Shown: positions 1 through 6,020 of the stretch, piece by piece | Position numbering within the stretch: position 1 is the first letter of the stretch | Layout of the letters: each line of letters starts with the position of its first letter | The notes under the pieces: generated by a model | The model's input: only the letters and a program-made list of their open reading frames with translations | What the model was told of the DNA's origin: nothing | Databases searched by the model: none | Program-made: the position numbers and the translations under genes | NCBI GenBank assembly: GCA_002702385.1 | Contig: NZZF01000062.1 | Span: 6,362 to 12,398 of the forward strand | Reading direction: 5' to 3' | DNA: 6,037 nucleotides | Source: Flavobacteriaceae bacterium | GTDB taxonomy: Bacteria > Bacteroidota > Bacteroidia > Flavobacteriales > Flavobacteriaceae

Positions 1-104
1 GCCTTGGAATATACTGCAACAGTTTTAATACCCATTTCTTTACAAGTACGAATAACACGCATTGCAATTTCACCTCTGTTTGCAATTAGAATTTTTTTAA
101 ACAT
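1..104 (-). CDS. accC: Acetyl-CoA carboxylase biotin carboxylase subunit, N-terminal fragment (cut by window edge)
   Basis: Only the first 34 codons are present, plus two bases of the next; the rest lies beyond base 1. The ATG is at 104-102, and the protein begins [19 protein letters not shown]. This is the highly conserved start of biotin carboxylases, the first strand and helix of the ATP-grasp enzyme's N-terminal domain. The enzyme carboxylates biotin on AccB using ATP and bicarbonate, the first half-reaction of acetyl-CoA carboxylase in the cytoplasm. It starts 9 nt after the accB stop, so the two are almost certainly co-transcribed. The N-terminus alone cannot exclude another biotin carboxylase such as a pyruvate or propionyl-CoA type, but the accB neighbour makes accC by far the best call. 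No Shine-Dalgarno motif is seen, as is usual in Bacteroidota. Confidence 0.93.
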   Translation of the reverse strand, partial: MFKKILIANRGEIAMRVIRTCKEMGIKTVAVYSK

Positions 105-113
105 ACTGGAAAA

Positions 114-608
114 TTAAGGCTCAACTAAAAAAAGTGGTTGATCAAATTCAACAGGTGTTGAATCATCAACAAGAACTTTTACTATTTTTCCTGAAATATC
201 AGATTCAATCTCATTAAAAAGTTTCATTGCTTCAATAACACATAATGTTTGTCCTTCAGAAATTTGATCACCAATCTCAACAAAATTGTCTTTGTCAGGT
301 GATGGTTTTCTATAAAAAGTACCAATAATAGGTGACTTTATAGTATGATAATTAGACTCATTGTTAGTATCATCTGTTTTATCTGATTCTACATGTTGTG
401 GTTCTTGAGTAACTGGTTGTTGAACAACAGGTGCAGGTTGGACAGGTTGAATTTGTGAAACAACAGGTTGTTGAACAATTTGAGGTTGATCTGAATCGTT
501 AGTGTTACCCTTAATATTGATTTTAATATTACTATTCTCAATATTGACCTCACTAACGCCAGTTCTAGCTACAAATTTGATTAATTGTTGGATTTGTTTA
601 AAATTCAT
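114..608 (-). CDS. accB: Biotin carboxyl carrier protein of acetyl-CoA carboxylase
   Basis: This is a 164-residue BCCP that carries biotin between biotin carboxylase and the carboxyltransferase in fatty acid synthesis. Residues 1-35 form the usual N-terminal helix-plus-strand segment. Residues about 41-85 are a flexible linker rich in Gln, Pro and Val (QQP repeats), including a 13-nt exact direct repeat at 415-427 and 466-478. Residues about 87-164 are the biotinyl domain. The biotinylated lysine is Lys129 in EAMKLFNEI, and the 'thumb' of bacterial BCCPs is visible as YRKPSPDKDNF (99-109). I chose the ATG at 608-606, giving MNFKQIQQL; an in-frame TTG at 614-612 would add two residues but the ATG start matches the family. 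accC follows after 9 nt. A long A+T-rich leader lies upstream. Confidence 0.95.
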   Translation of the reverse strand: MNFKQIQQLIKFVARTGVSEVNIENSNIKINIKGNTNDSDQPQIVQQPVVSQIQPVQPAPVVQQPVTQEPQHVESDKTDDTNNESNYHTIKSPIIGTFYRKPSPDKDNFVEIGDQISEGQTLCVIEAMKLFNEIESDISGKIVKVLVDDSTPVEFDQPLFLVEP

Positions 609-966
609 TATCAATGATTATATAGATCAGCAAAAATGATAAAAAAATGAATAAAAACACAAAAAAAACAACAAAAAATTAAAAAAAAACAATAAAAGAG
701 ACTTTATTTTTAGAAAAACTTCACAAAAACGGTAATAAAACCAAAATTAAGGCATTATTTATTAATAAAACGACTAAAAAAGGTTGTTTTTATGTTTTTT
801 TTTATAAAAAATATACTTTTTTAAACAAAAATGATAAAAAATGATTTTTATTATATTAATTTTTAAATAAATATGAATTTATTTTACTAGAAATTATATT
901 AAAGACTAAATATTTAACTAAAAAGATGAAAAATGTCATAAAACAGTAAATAATGAAGTAAAAACA
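609..966. other. A+T-rich non-coding region upstream of accB
   Basis: No plausible gene is visible on either strand. Hand counting gives 54 G or C in the 360 bases 611-970, about 15%, much lower than in the flanking genes. The region is packed with A runs on the plus strand and a T-rich patch around 786-805. No tRNA-like or riboswitch-like conserved core can be recognised, and the few ATG-started frames end within about a dozen codons. It probably holds the accB promoter and leader. A near-repeat of 19-20 nt occurs at 631-650 and 826-844. In related bacteria I would have expected fabH here; nothing resembling a decayed fabH is readable. Confidence 0.7.
742..749 (-). promoter_or_regulatory. 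Candidate -7 element for accB-accC
   Basis: Read on the minus strand this is TAATTTTG, which fits the Bacteroidota -7 consensus TAnnTTTG. It would start transcription around 735, giving a leader of roughly 125-130 nt before accB. The -33 partner is poor: TCG rather than TTG at 773-771, spaced 21 nt. In DNA this A+T-rich a single 8-base match can occur by chance, so this is only a candidate. Confidence 0.25.
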
Positions 967-967
967 T

Positions 968-990
968 AAAAAAAAGCCCAAAAAGGGCTT
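968..990 (-). terminator. Rho-independent terminator after rpmF
   Basis: On the minus strand the sequence reads AAGCCC, loop TTTTT, GGGCTT, then continues as T so that eight consecutive T lie at 975-968. The stem is 6 bp with three G-C pairs, and it sits 34 nt past the rpmF stop codon. This is a classic intrinsic terminator that ends the pdxA–DUF177–rpmF transcript and separates it from accB-accC. The plus-strand side is followed only by ATATTTT, so any terminator activity in that direction would be weaker. Confidence 0.88.
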
Positions 991-1024
991 ATATTTTAAA
1001 AAAAAGAATAAAAAATTGATGTTT

Positions 1025-1219
1025 TTACTCGGTTTCTTCTACAGAATCAATTAAAACTTTACCACGATAATAAAGCTTCCCTTCATGCCAATGAGCACGA
1101 TGATATAAATGATCCTGACCAGTAGTTTTGTCTGTAGCTATTTGAGAAGCAGAAGCTTTATAGTGAGTTCTTCTTTTATCTCTTCTAGTTTTAGATATTT
1201 TTCTCTTTGGATGTGCCAT
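1025..1219 (-). CDS. rpmF: 50S ribosomal protein L32
   Basis: This is a 64-residue basic protein of the large ribosomal subunit. It begins [20 protein letters not shown], the L32 signature, and has the conserved middle [17 protein letters not shown] followed by KVLI. The length is normal for bacterial L32. No zinc-binding cysteines are present, so this is a Cys-free (C-) form; the family position around ATDKTTG, where some members carry Cys, has Asp. It starts only 3 nt after the stop of the DUF177 gene, and the pair is a widely conserved yceD–rpmF unit, so translation is probably coupled. A clean intrinsic terminator follows 34 nt downstream. Confidence 0.97.
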   Translation of the reverse strand: MAHPKRKISKTRRDKRRTHYKASASQIATDKTTGQDHLYHRAHWHEGKLYYRGKVLIDSVEETE

Positions 1220-1222
1220 GAT

Positions 1223-1744
1223 TTACTTTTTTAATTCATTCAATTTATTCCAACGAGGGTCGAAATTAACACTTTTTTCTTTATTAATATCAAATTCTTT
1301 TAATCTATTTAATATTTCTGATTTAAGTGTACCATCCTCAATGCCAGGATGTACCAGTTTAATTGGCATAGACAACACTATCATCTCATAAAAGTATTGA
1401 TCTAGATCAATTGAGTGAGATCCAAATGGAAGAATTAAAAGCTCGTCATTTGAATCATCAAAATATTCGCCAAAATTAACAACCAAATCTAAATTAGACA
1501 CTAAATCGTAATCAAAGGGTTCATTTGAAATAGAACAATTAACATTTGCTTCTCCAGAACTTGAAAATTTTAGTTCAAGAATCGTTGGCTTTTTTATGAG
1601 CTGAATCTTTATTTTAAAATATCCAGAATTAAATTCGTTATAATTAAAACTGTTAAAGAAGTCGTCTTTAATAGAATAAGAAAATTCATGTAATCCGTCT
1701 TTTAATCCAGAAAATTTTAGAATATGTTTCTCGCTTCGCTTCAT
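1223..1744 (-). CDS. DUF177 (YceD-like) protein, rRNA/ribosome-associated
   Basis: This 173-residue cytoplasmic protein sits directly before rpmF, which is the signature context of the DUF177/YceD family. YceD proteins have been linked to 23S rRNA accumulation in bacteria and plants; the biochemical role is not settled. Family marks visible here are NCSISNEPFDY (69-79), the acidic stretch leading to LLILPFG (102-108), a YEMIVLSMPIKLVHPG segment (119-134) and the C-terminal DPRWNKLNEL (162-171). Only one Cys (Cys70) is present where many relatives have a Cys-x-x-Cys pair; I believe that is common in flavobacterial members. The start ATG at 1744-1742 lies 45 nt after the pdxA stop, so it may share the pdxA transcript or have its own weak promoter in that gap. 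Confidence 0.88.
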   Translation of the reverse strand: MKRSEKHILKFSGLKDGLHEFSYSIKDDFFNSFNYNEFNSGYFKIKIQLIKKPTILELKFSSSGEANVNCSISNEPFDYDLVSNLDLVVNFGEYFDDSNDELLILPFGSHSIDLDQYFYEMIVLSMPIKLVHPGIEDGTLKSEILNRLKEFDINKEKSVNFDPRWNKLNELKK

Positions 1745-1789
1745 TAAATTAATTGAGCTTGCGAATATAATAAATTAAAATACTGTAAA

Positions 1790-2842
1790 TTATTTTTTTA
1801 AAGATTTTGAATCTGAAATTTTAAGAGGATTAGAGTTGTCTTTATTAAATGACATTCTATTCTTAAGTATTTTTAAAGCAGAAAAAATTGCTGATCTGAA
1901 AGAAGAAGGATCTGCTTGGTTTTTTCCTGCAATATCATAGCCTGTACCATGGTCAGGCGAAGTTCTTACTACGTCCAACCCAGCAGTAAAATTTACTCCA
2001 CTTCCAAAAGAAATAGTTTTAAAAGGGATAAGGCCTTGGTCATGATAAATTGCTAATATGGCATCATATAATTTGTATTGATTTGAACCAAAAAAACTAT
2101 CACTTGGGAATGGGCCAAAAAGAAGATTTTCATTATTTGAAATTTCTTTAAGTGATGGAATTAAAAATTTTTGATCTTCATCTCCAATTATACCATCATC
2201 ACCAGCATGTGGATTAATAGACAAAACAGCAATTTTAGGACTAGCAATTCCAAAGTCTACATTTAAAGATTTTTTTATTACTGAAAGTTTATTAGATAAA
2301 AGTTCTTTTGAAATTTGATTAACCACATTGCTAACTGGGATGTGTTCAGTTAGAAGTGCCACTTTTAAATCATCCGAAACCATGAACATCATAGCTTCAC
2401 CAACAAAAGTTTTATTTAAAAAATCCGTATGACCCATAAAATTGAAATCACTGGTTATTATATTTTTTTTATTTATCGGACCTGTAACTAAAACGTCTAT
2501 TTTATTTTCTTTTAAGCATTTGGATGCCTCTGTTAAAGAAACTCTTGAATGATCACCACCCTCTTTATTTACTTTACCATAATTTATCTCAAAGTTTTTA
2601 TTTGTAATTTCTAAAACGTTTAATTTTTTTGAATTAGCTTTCTCAATCTTGTCAATTTTATTTAAATCAACATCAATATTAAGATGATTTAATTGATCTT
2701 GAATCAAGTTAAAATTTGAGAAAATGATTGGTGTGCCAAAAAAATACATTCTCTTATCGCTATAACATTTAAGAATAACCTCAATGCCAATACCATTTGG
2801 GTCACCAGTTGAAATCCCTATTAATGGCTTTGTTTTTGACAT
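1790..2842 (-). CDS. pdxA: 4-hydroxythreonine-4-phosphate dehydrogenase
   Basis: This 350-residue enzyme oxidises 4-phosphohydroxy-L-threonine with NAD in the DXP-dependent route to pyridoxal phosphate; PdxJ uses the product. Conserved blocks in order are IGISTGDPNGIGIE (8-21), VTGPINK (119-125), GHTDFL (137-142), LTEHIPV (164-170), INPHAGDDG (209-217), GPFPSDSFF (243-251), AIYHDQGLIPFK (264-275) and SPDHGTGYDIAGK (295-307). His167, His212 and His267 fall where the metal-binding histidines of E. coli PdxA (166, 211, 266) are expected. Length is slightly above the usual 330 or so because of a short Lys/Ser-rich tail. It is the first gene of the leftward pdxA–DUF177–rpmF group, and it is divergent from ribE across 49 bp. 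Confidence 0.96.
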   Translation of the reverse strand: MSKTKPLIGISTGDPNGIGIEVILKCYSDKRMYFFGTPIIFSNFNLIQDQLNHLNIDVDLNKIDKIEKANSKKLNVLEITNKNFEINYGKVNKEGGDHSRVSLTEASKCLKENKIDVLVTGPINKKNIITSDFNFMGHTDFLNKTFVGEAMMFMVSDDLKVALLTEHIPVSNVVNQISKELLSNKLSVIKKSLNVDFGIASPKIAVLSINPHAGDDGIIGDEDQKFLIPSLKEISNNENLLFGPFPSDSFFGSNQYKLYDAILAIYHDQGLIPFKTISFGSGVNFTAGLDVVRTSPDHGTGYDIAGKNQADPSSFRSAIFSALKILKNRMSFNKDNSNPLKISDSKSLKK

Positions 2843-2868
2843 GTCTAATTTAATATTATGTATTTTTG
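2836..2868 (+). promoter_or_regulatory. Probable Bacteroidota-type promoter of ribE
   Basis: The plus strand has TATTTTTG at 2861-2868, an exact fit to the TAnnTTTG -7 consensus. A TTG at 2836-2838 serves as the -33 element after a 22-nt spacer, within the 17-23 nt range reported for Flavobacterium promoters. Transcription would start near 2873, leaving a leader of about 20 nt with no Shine-Dalgarno motif. The -33 element lies inside the first codons of the divergent pdxA gene. Confidence 0.6.
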
Positions 2869-2891
2869 AGCAACTAAAGATATAGAAATAA

Positions 2892-3479
2892 ATGTTTACT
2901 GGAATTATAGAAAATATTGCATTGGTAAAAGAAATTAAAAAAGATGGAGATAATCTAATTTTTACATTTGAATCAGTCTTAAGCTCAGAGTTAAAAATCG
3001 ATCAAAGCATTTCACATAATGGAATTTGTCTAACTGTTGTTGATATTATAGACAACACCTATTCAGTAGTAGCTATAAAAGAGACTGTGCTTAAAAGCTC
3101 AATTAAAAACTGGAAAGTTGGTGATAAAGTTAACCTAGAAAGAGCCATGAAAATTGGTAGCAGACTCGATGGACATATTGTTCAAGGTCATGTTGATCAA
3201 GTTGGTGTCTGTGAAAAAATTTCTGAAGAATTAGGGAGCTGGTACTTTACCTTTAAGTATGAAAAGTCTGATAATATCACTATTGAAAAAGGGTCTATTG
3301 CTATTAATGGAATCAGTTTAACAGTAGTTGATTCTCAAAAAAATAAATTTTCAGTTGCCATTATTCCATACACATATAATCATACTAATTTTAAAAACTT
3401 AAAAATTGGCGATACAGTTAACTTAGAGTTTGATATGGTTGGAAAATACATCTCTAAATTAGTAAATCAACAATCTTAA
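2892..3479 (+). CDS. ribE: Riboflavin synthase, alpha subunit
   Basis: This 195-residue enzyme converts two molecules of 6,7-dimethyl-8-ribityllumazine into riboflavin and a pyrimidine that is recycled. It is made of two lumazine-binding domains, about residues 1-92 and 93-190, visible as an internal repeat: SISHNGICLTVVD (39-51) matches GSIAINGISLTVVD (134-147). The N-terminus MFTGIIE is the invariant start of the family, which fixes the start codon. Ser41 and Cys46 of the first domain, and GHIVQGHVDQVG (94-105), lie in the expected active-site segments. Length is normal. It is divergent from pdxA and followed after 2 nt by a permease gene, so the two are probably one operon. No FMN riboswitch can fit in the 49-bp upstream region. 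Confidence 0.97.
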   Translation: MFTGIIENIALVKEIKKDGDNLIFTFESVLSSELKIDQSISHNGICLTVVDIIDNTYSVVAIKETVLKSSIKNWKVGDKVNLERAMKIGSRLDGHIVQGHVDQVGVCEKISEELGSWYFTFKYEKSDNITIEKGSIAINGISLTVVDSQKNKFSVAIIPYTYNHTNFKNLKIGDTVNLEFDMVGKYISKLVNQQS

Positions 3480-3481
3480 TA

Positions 3482-4372
3482 ATGCAAAAAAAGGTTTTAG
3501 CTTTAGCTGCAGCTACGCTAGCAACTACTATTTATGGCATAAATCATACTGTTGCCAAATCTGTAATGCCTGTTTATATTGGTTCCTTGGGATTTGTTTT
3601 GTTAAGAGTATTAGGAGCTACAATTTTGTTCTGGACGATTGGGCTTTTTTTCAAAAGTAAAAAAATAGAAAAAAAGGATAGATTAACAATTCTTAAGTGT
3701 GGTCTTTTTGGAATGGGGATTAATATAGCTGCCTTTATTGCAGGCTTAGACTATTCTACTCCAATTAATAGCTCTATATTAATAATCATTACGCCAATTT
3801 TTGTTGTTATTTTATCTTATTTCATATTTAAAAATAAAATCAATTTTTCTAAGATAACTGGGATTTTTTTAGGCTTTATTGGAGCTATGACTTTGATTTT
3901 AAATGCTGATACAAGTAGTTCGGTTGGCAGGAATATTCCATTAGGCAATTTCTTATTTATAGTAAATTGTCTCAGTTATGGATATTATTTAATTATCGTA
4001 AAACCTATGGCAGAAAAATATGATTTAATAACTTTATTTAAATGGCTTTTTTTAATAGGATTGATTTTTAATTTTCCTTTAGGAATTAATCAATTTTTAG
4101 AAGTTAACTGGAATAATTTACCATTATATGAAGCTATCTTACCTATGTTATATGTAGTAATATGTACAACATTTATGACTTATTTTTTAAACGGTTATGC
4201 GCTAACTAGATTAACATCAACTGAAGTAGCAGTTTTTATGTATCTACAACCTATAATTGGAGTAGCATTTGCTATATTTTCTAAGTCTGACACATTAAGT
4301 TTTACAATAATAATTGCATCTGTATTAATTTTTACAGGGTTATATCTAACTACCAAAAAAGATAAGCTATAG
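3482..4372 (+). CDS. EamA-family (DMT superfamily) ten-helix inner-membrane transporter
   Basis: This 296-residue protein has ten hydrophobic segments at about 5-23, 33-56, 70-88, 93-115, 124-141, 153-173, 184-204, 216-238, 247-266 and 272-290, and a short Lys-rich cytoplasmic tail. This is the two-times-five-helix plan of EamA drug/metabolite transporters. Typical family segments are the early ATTIYGINHTVAK region, YSTPINSSILIIITPIFV at 91-108 ending the first EamA repeat, and the mirror segment STEVAVFMYLQPIIGV at 246-261 in the second. The substrate cannot be read from the sequence; amino acids, nucleotides, drugs and vitamins are all known in the superfamily. It begins 2 nt after the ribE stop, suggesting translational coupling. 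Because RibN riboflavin transporters belong to this superfamily, a flavin substrate is a reasonable guess but unproven. Confidence 0.9.
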   Translation: MQKKVLALAAATLATTIYGINHTVAKSVMPVYIGSLGFVLLRVLGATILFWTIGLFFKSKKIEKKDRLTILKCGLFGMGINIAAFIAGLDYSTPINSSILIIITPIFVVILSYFIFKNKINFSKITGIFLGFIGAMTLILNADTSSSVGRNIPLGNFLFIVNCLSYGYYLIIVKPMAEKYDLITLFKWLFLIGLIFNFPLGINQFLEVNWNNLPLYEAILPMLYVVICTTFMTYFLNGYALTRLTSTEVAVFMYLQPIIGVAFAIFSKSDTLSFTIIIASVLIFTGLYLTTKKDKL

Positions 4373-4395
4373 TTTCTGTTATACACCTATAAGCA

Positions 4396-5181
4396 TCAAA
4401 TAGAAATTTCATCAATAGAAGAAGTTTTAGCATTACCTAAAATCAGTACTCTATCATTTAAATTTTTACATATTAGCTGTCCCCCTTCCTTTGAAAGTTG
4501 TTTGGCAATCATTTCATCTTTTTTAAGAACTGTGCTCCAGTATGGAATTAAAGAACAATGAGATGATCCTGTAACCGGGTCTTCAAAATAAGTAGATTGA
4601 GGTGTGAAATATCTCGAAATAAAATCACAATCCTTTCCTTTAGAAGTTAAAATCACACCTCCAGGATCAATATTTATTTTATCAAAAATTTCTCTATCAA
4701 TTTTAATATTTATTACATCCTTAATATTATTATAAACCAACACATAATCTCTAGATTTGAGGACTTTATCAGGCTTGATATTTAATGAATTATAAATTTC
4801 TTCAGGCAATTCAGATTCAACTGGTTTACGTTTAGGGAAATCTAATTGATATAAGTCATTAATGACATTTACAGATAATTCACCACTATTTGAATCAAAC
4901 AATATTATTGTTGAATTAAAATTTAAGTGTTTATATATACAATGTGCAGTTGCCAATGTTGCATGGCCACACAAATCCATTTCTATGTCTGGAGTAAACC
5001 ATCTTAAATGAAATTTAGATTTATTTTTCACAAAAAAAGCTGTTTCAGAAACGTTATTTTTTTTTGCAATTTTTAATAATATGTCATCACTTAACCAATT
5101 TTGTAAAGGGACTACACAGGCTGGATTCCCAATTAATTTACCTGAGTTAAAAGCATTTATTTTAAAATTTTTAAGAATCAT
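4396..5181 (-). CDS. PhzF-family isomerase/epimerase-like protein
   Basis: This 261-residue protein has the two-lobed PhzF fold, related to diaminopimelate epimerase. Signature segments are FNSGKLIGNPACVV (11-24), NVSETAFFV (43-51) with Glu46 at the position of the catalytic glutamate of PhzF, RWFTPDIEMDLCGHATLA (60-77), and DPVTGSSHCSLIPYW (201-215) opening the second lobe. Most family members, such as E. coli YddE, have no assigned substrate, and the phenazine function is limited to genes in phz clusters. No phenazine or peptide-biosynthesis genes are nearby, so the specific reaction is unknown. Length is at the short end of the family. The gene stands alone, convergent with the permease gene (23 bp apart, no clear terminator) and divergent from the secreted-protein gene. 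Confidence 0.92.
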   Translation of the reverse strand: MILKNFKINAFNSGKLIGNPACVVPLQNWLSDDILLKIAKKNNVSETAFFVKNKSKFHLRWFTPDIEMDLCGHATLATAHCIYKHLNFNSTIILFDSNSGELSVNVINDLYQLDFPKRKPVESELPEEIYNSLNIKPDKVLKSRDYVLVYNNIKDVINIKIDREIFDKINIDPGGVILTSKGKDCDFISRYFTPQSTYFEDPVTGSSHCSLIPYWSTVLKKDEMIAKQLSKEGGQLICKNLNDRVLILGNAKTSSIDEISI

Positions 5182-5248
5182 TTAACATAATAAAATTAAA
5201 CCATCTAATTAAATAACCATCATATTTATATAGACTAAAATTTATGTT

Positions 5249-5962
5249 ATGAAAAAAATTATTCTTTTTACATGTATTATGTTTCTCGGAATTGACTGCT
5301 ATTCTCAAAAAGAAGAAGGTAATGTTTGGAGAGAAGCTGCAAAGTATTTATTTGATGAAGGGTTTGACAGGGATGATCTTAGAAATACAATTGAACTTGT
5401 TAGAGAGATGTCAAAAGAGTTTTTTGAAAAAGGAAAATTTTCTAAAAAAAATGATAAAAAACTAAAGAAATCATTCTCTCAAGAACAAATCGATAAATTA
5501 AAAACTTTGTCTAAGAAGATGGCCAAACTCGTTGATTATAATAAGAAGGAAGAAGATGTTAACTCAAGGCCAAATAATGGAAATTTTTCAAGAGGAAATC
5601 GAGCTGGTCCTCCAAATGGAGCTGGAAATTTTTCAAGAGGAAATCGAGCTGGTCCTCCAAATGGAGCTGGAAATTTTTCAAGAGGAAATAGAAACTCCTC
5701 ACAACAAAATTCACCTACTATGAATCCTGTTTTTGAAAGACTTATGATGTTTCTTAGAGAGGAAGGTATAACTAGAGAAAACATAAGGCCAGTTATGGAA
5801 GCAATTAGGGGTATTGGTCAGGAATATAGAGAAAGTGATGATAAGGAGAATTATGAACCTAATGAAAAATTTATAAAAAGGTTATATGACTCTGGCCTAA
5901 GCGAAGAATCAATTAATATAGTTATACAAATAGTTAAGGCAATTAGTTTAACTCGTGAATAA
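5249..5962 (+). CDS. Secreted protein of unknown function with tandem-repeat linker and duplicated helical halves
   Basis: I do not recognise this 237-residue protein. Residues 1-20 look like a type I signal peptide (Lys-Lys, hydrophobic core, likely cleavage after YSQ); Cys17 is not in a proper lipobox because Asp precedes it, so export to the periplasm or outside is likelier than lipidation. Residues 21-100 are charged and predicted helical. Residues about 109-150 are a low-complexity Gly/Asn/Arg/Pro linker made of a 15-residue unit (GNFSRGNRAGPPNGA) repeated twice and then partly. Residues 160-237 are helical again and resemble the first part: LFDEGFDRDDLR (34-45) aligns with LREEGITRENIR (169-180), and LYDSGLSEESIN (212-223) is a further copy. 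The start ATG at 5249 gives a good signal peptide. It is monocistronic, with a strong terminator 28 nt downstream. Confidence 0.8.
   Translation: MKKIILFTCIMFLGIDCYSQKEEGNVWREAAKYLFDEGFDRDDLRNTIELVREMSKEFFEKGKFSKKNDKKLKKSFSQEQIDKLKTLSKKMAKLVDYNKKEEDVNSRPNNGNFSRGNRAGPPNGAGNFSRGNRAGPPNGAGNFSRGNRNSSQQNSPTMNPVFERLMMFLREEGITRENIRPVMEAIRGIGQEYRESDDKENYEPNEKFIKRLYDSGLSEESINIVIQIVKAISLTRE
5579..5689 (+). repeat. 45-bp in-frame tandem repeat, two full copies plus a 21-nt partial copy
   Basis: Full copies lie at 5579-5623 and 5624-5668 and are identical base for base. A third copy starts at 5669 and matches for 21 nt, to 5689, before diverging. The unit encodes 15 residues and keeps the frame. Identity at every synonymous position points to recent duplication by slippage or unequal exchange, and copy number may vary between strains. 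Confidence 0.95.
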
Positions 5963-5990
5963 TAAATAGTTACTAAGTTTTTTCTAAATT

Positions 5991-6020
5991 AATGGCTCAA
6001 TTTATTTGAGCCATTTTTTT
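5991..6020 (+). terminator. Rho-independent terminator of the secreted-protein gene
   Basis: A perfect 10-bp stem, AATGGCTCAA at 5991-6000 pairing with TTGAGCCATT at 6006-6015, encloses a 5-nt loop. It is followed directly by a T run, with seven consecutive T at 6014-6020. It begins 28 nt after the stop codon of the preceding gene. No further gene is visible between it and the window end. Confidence 0.92.

Noticed and set aside
612..614. TTG as the start codon of accB
   Set aside because: It would add only two residues (Met-Ile) before an ATG that gives the normal MNFKQIQQ-type BCCP start.
791..815. T-run/A-run near-palindrome in the accB upstream region as a terminator or small RNA end
   Set aside because: It contains only A-T pairs with no G-C stem and no gene leading into it. 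Such structures are expected in DNA of this composition.
1762..1769. TATATTCG on the minus strand as a promoter for DUF177–rpmF
   Set aside because: It has one mismatch to TAnnTTTG and no TTG at the -33 distance. The 45-nt gap after pdxA is compatible with simple co-transcription.
4195..4386. Open reading frame of 63 codons on the minus strand inside the permease gene's 3' end
   Set aside because: It lies antisense to a well-supported ten-helix transporter, has no recognisable features and is best seen as a shadow frame.
4366..4394. Possible hairpin between the convergent permease and PhzF genes (GCTATAG with CTATAAGC)
   Set aside because: The stem is short, A+T-rich, needs a bulged base and a 14-nt loop, and has no T run on either strand. 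It is not a credible terminator.
5265..5308. Lipoprotein signal with Cys17 in the secreted protein
   Set aside because: The residues before the cysteine (LGID) do not fit a lipobox, since Asp stands where Gly, Ala or Ser is needed. Cleavage after YSQ by signal peptidase I fits better.
5532..5784. Additional open frames on both strands across the 45-bp repeat
   Set aside because: The repeat length is a multiple of three, so any frame open in one unit stays open in all copies. Their products are simple repeat echoes without a start context or family resemblance.
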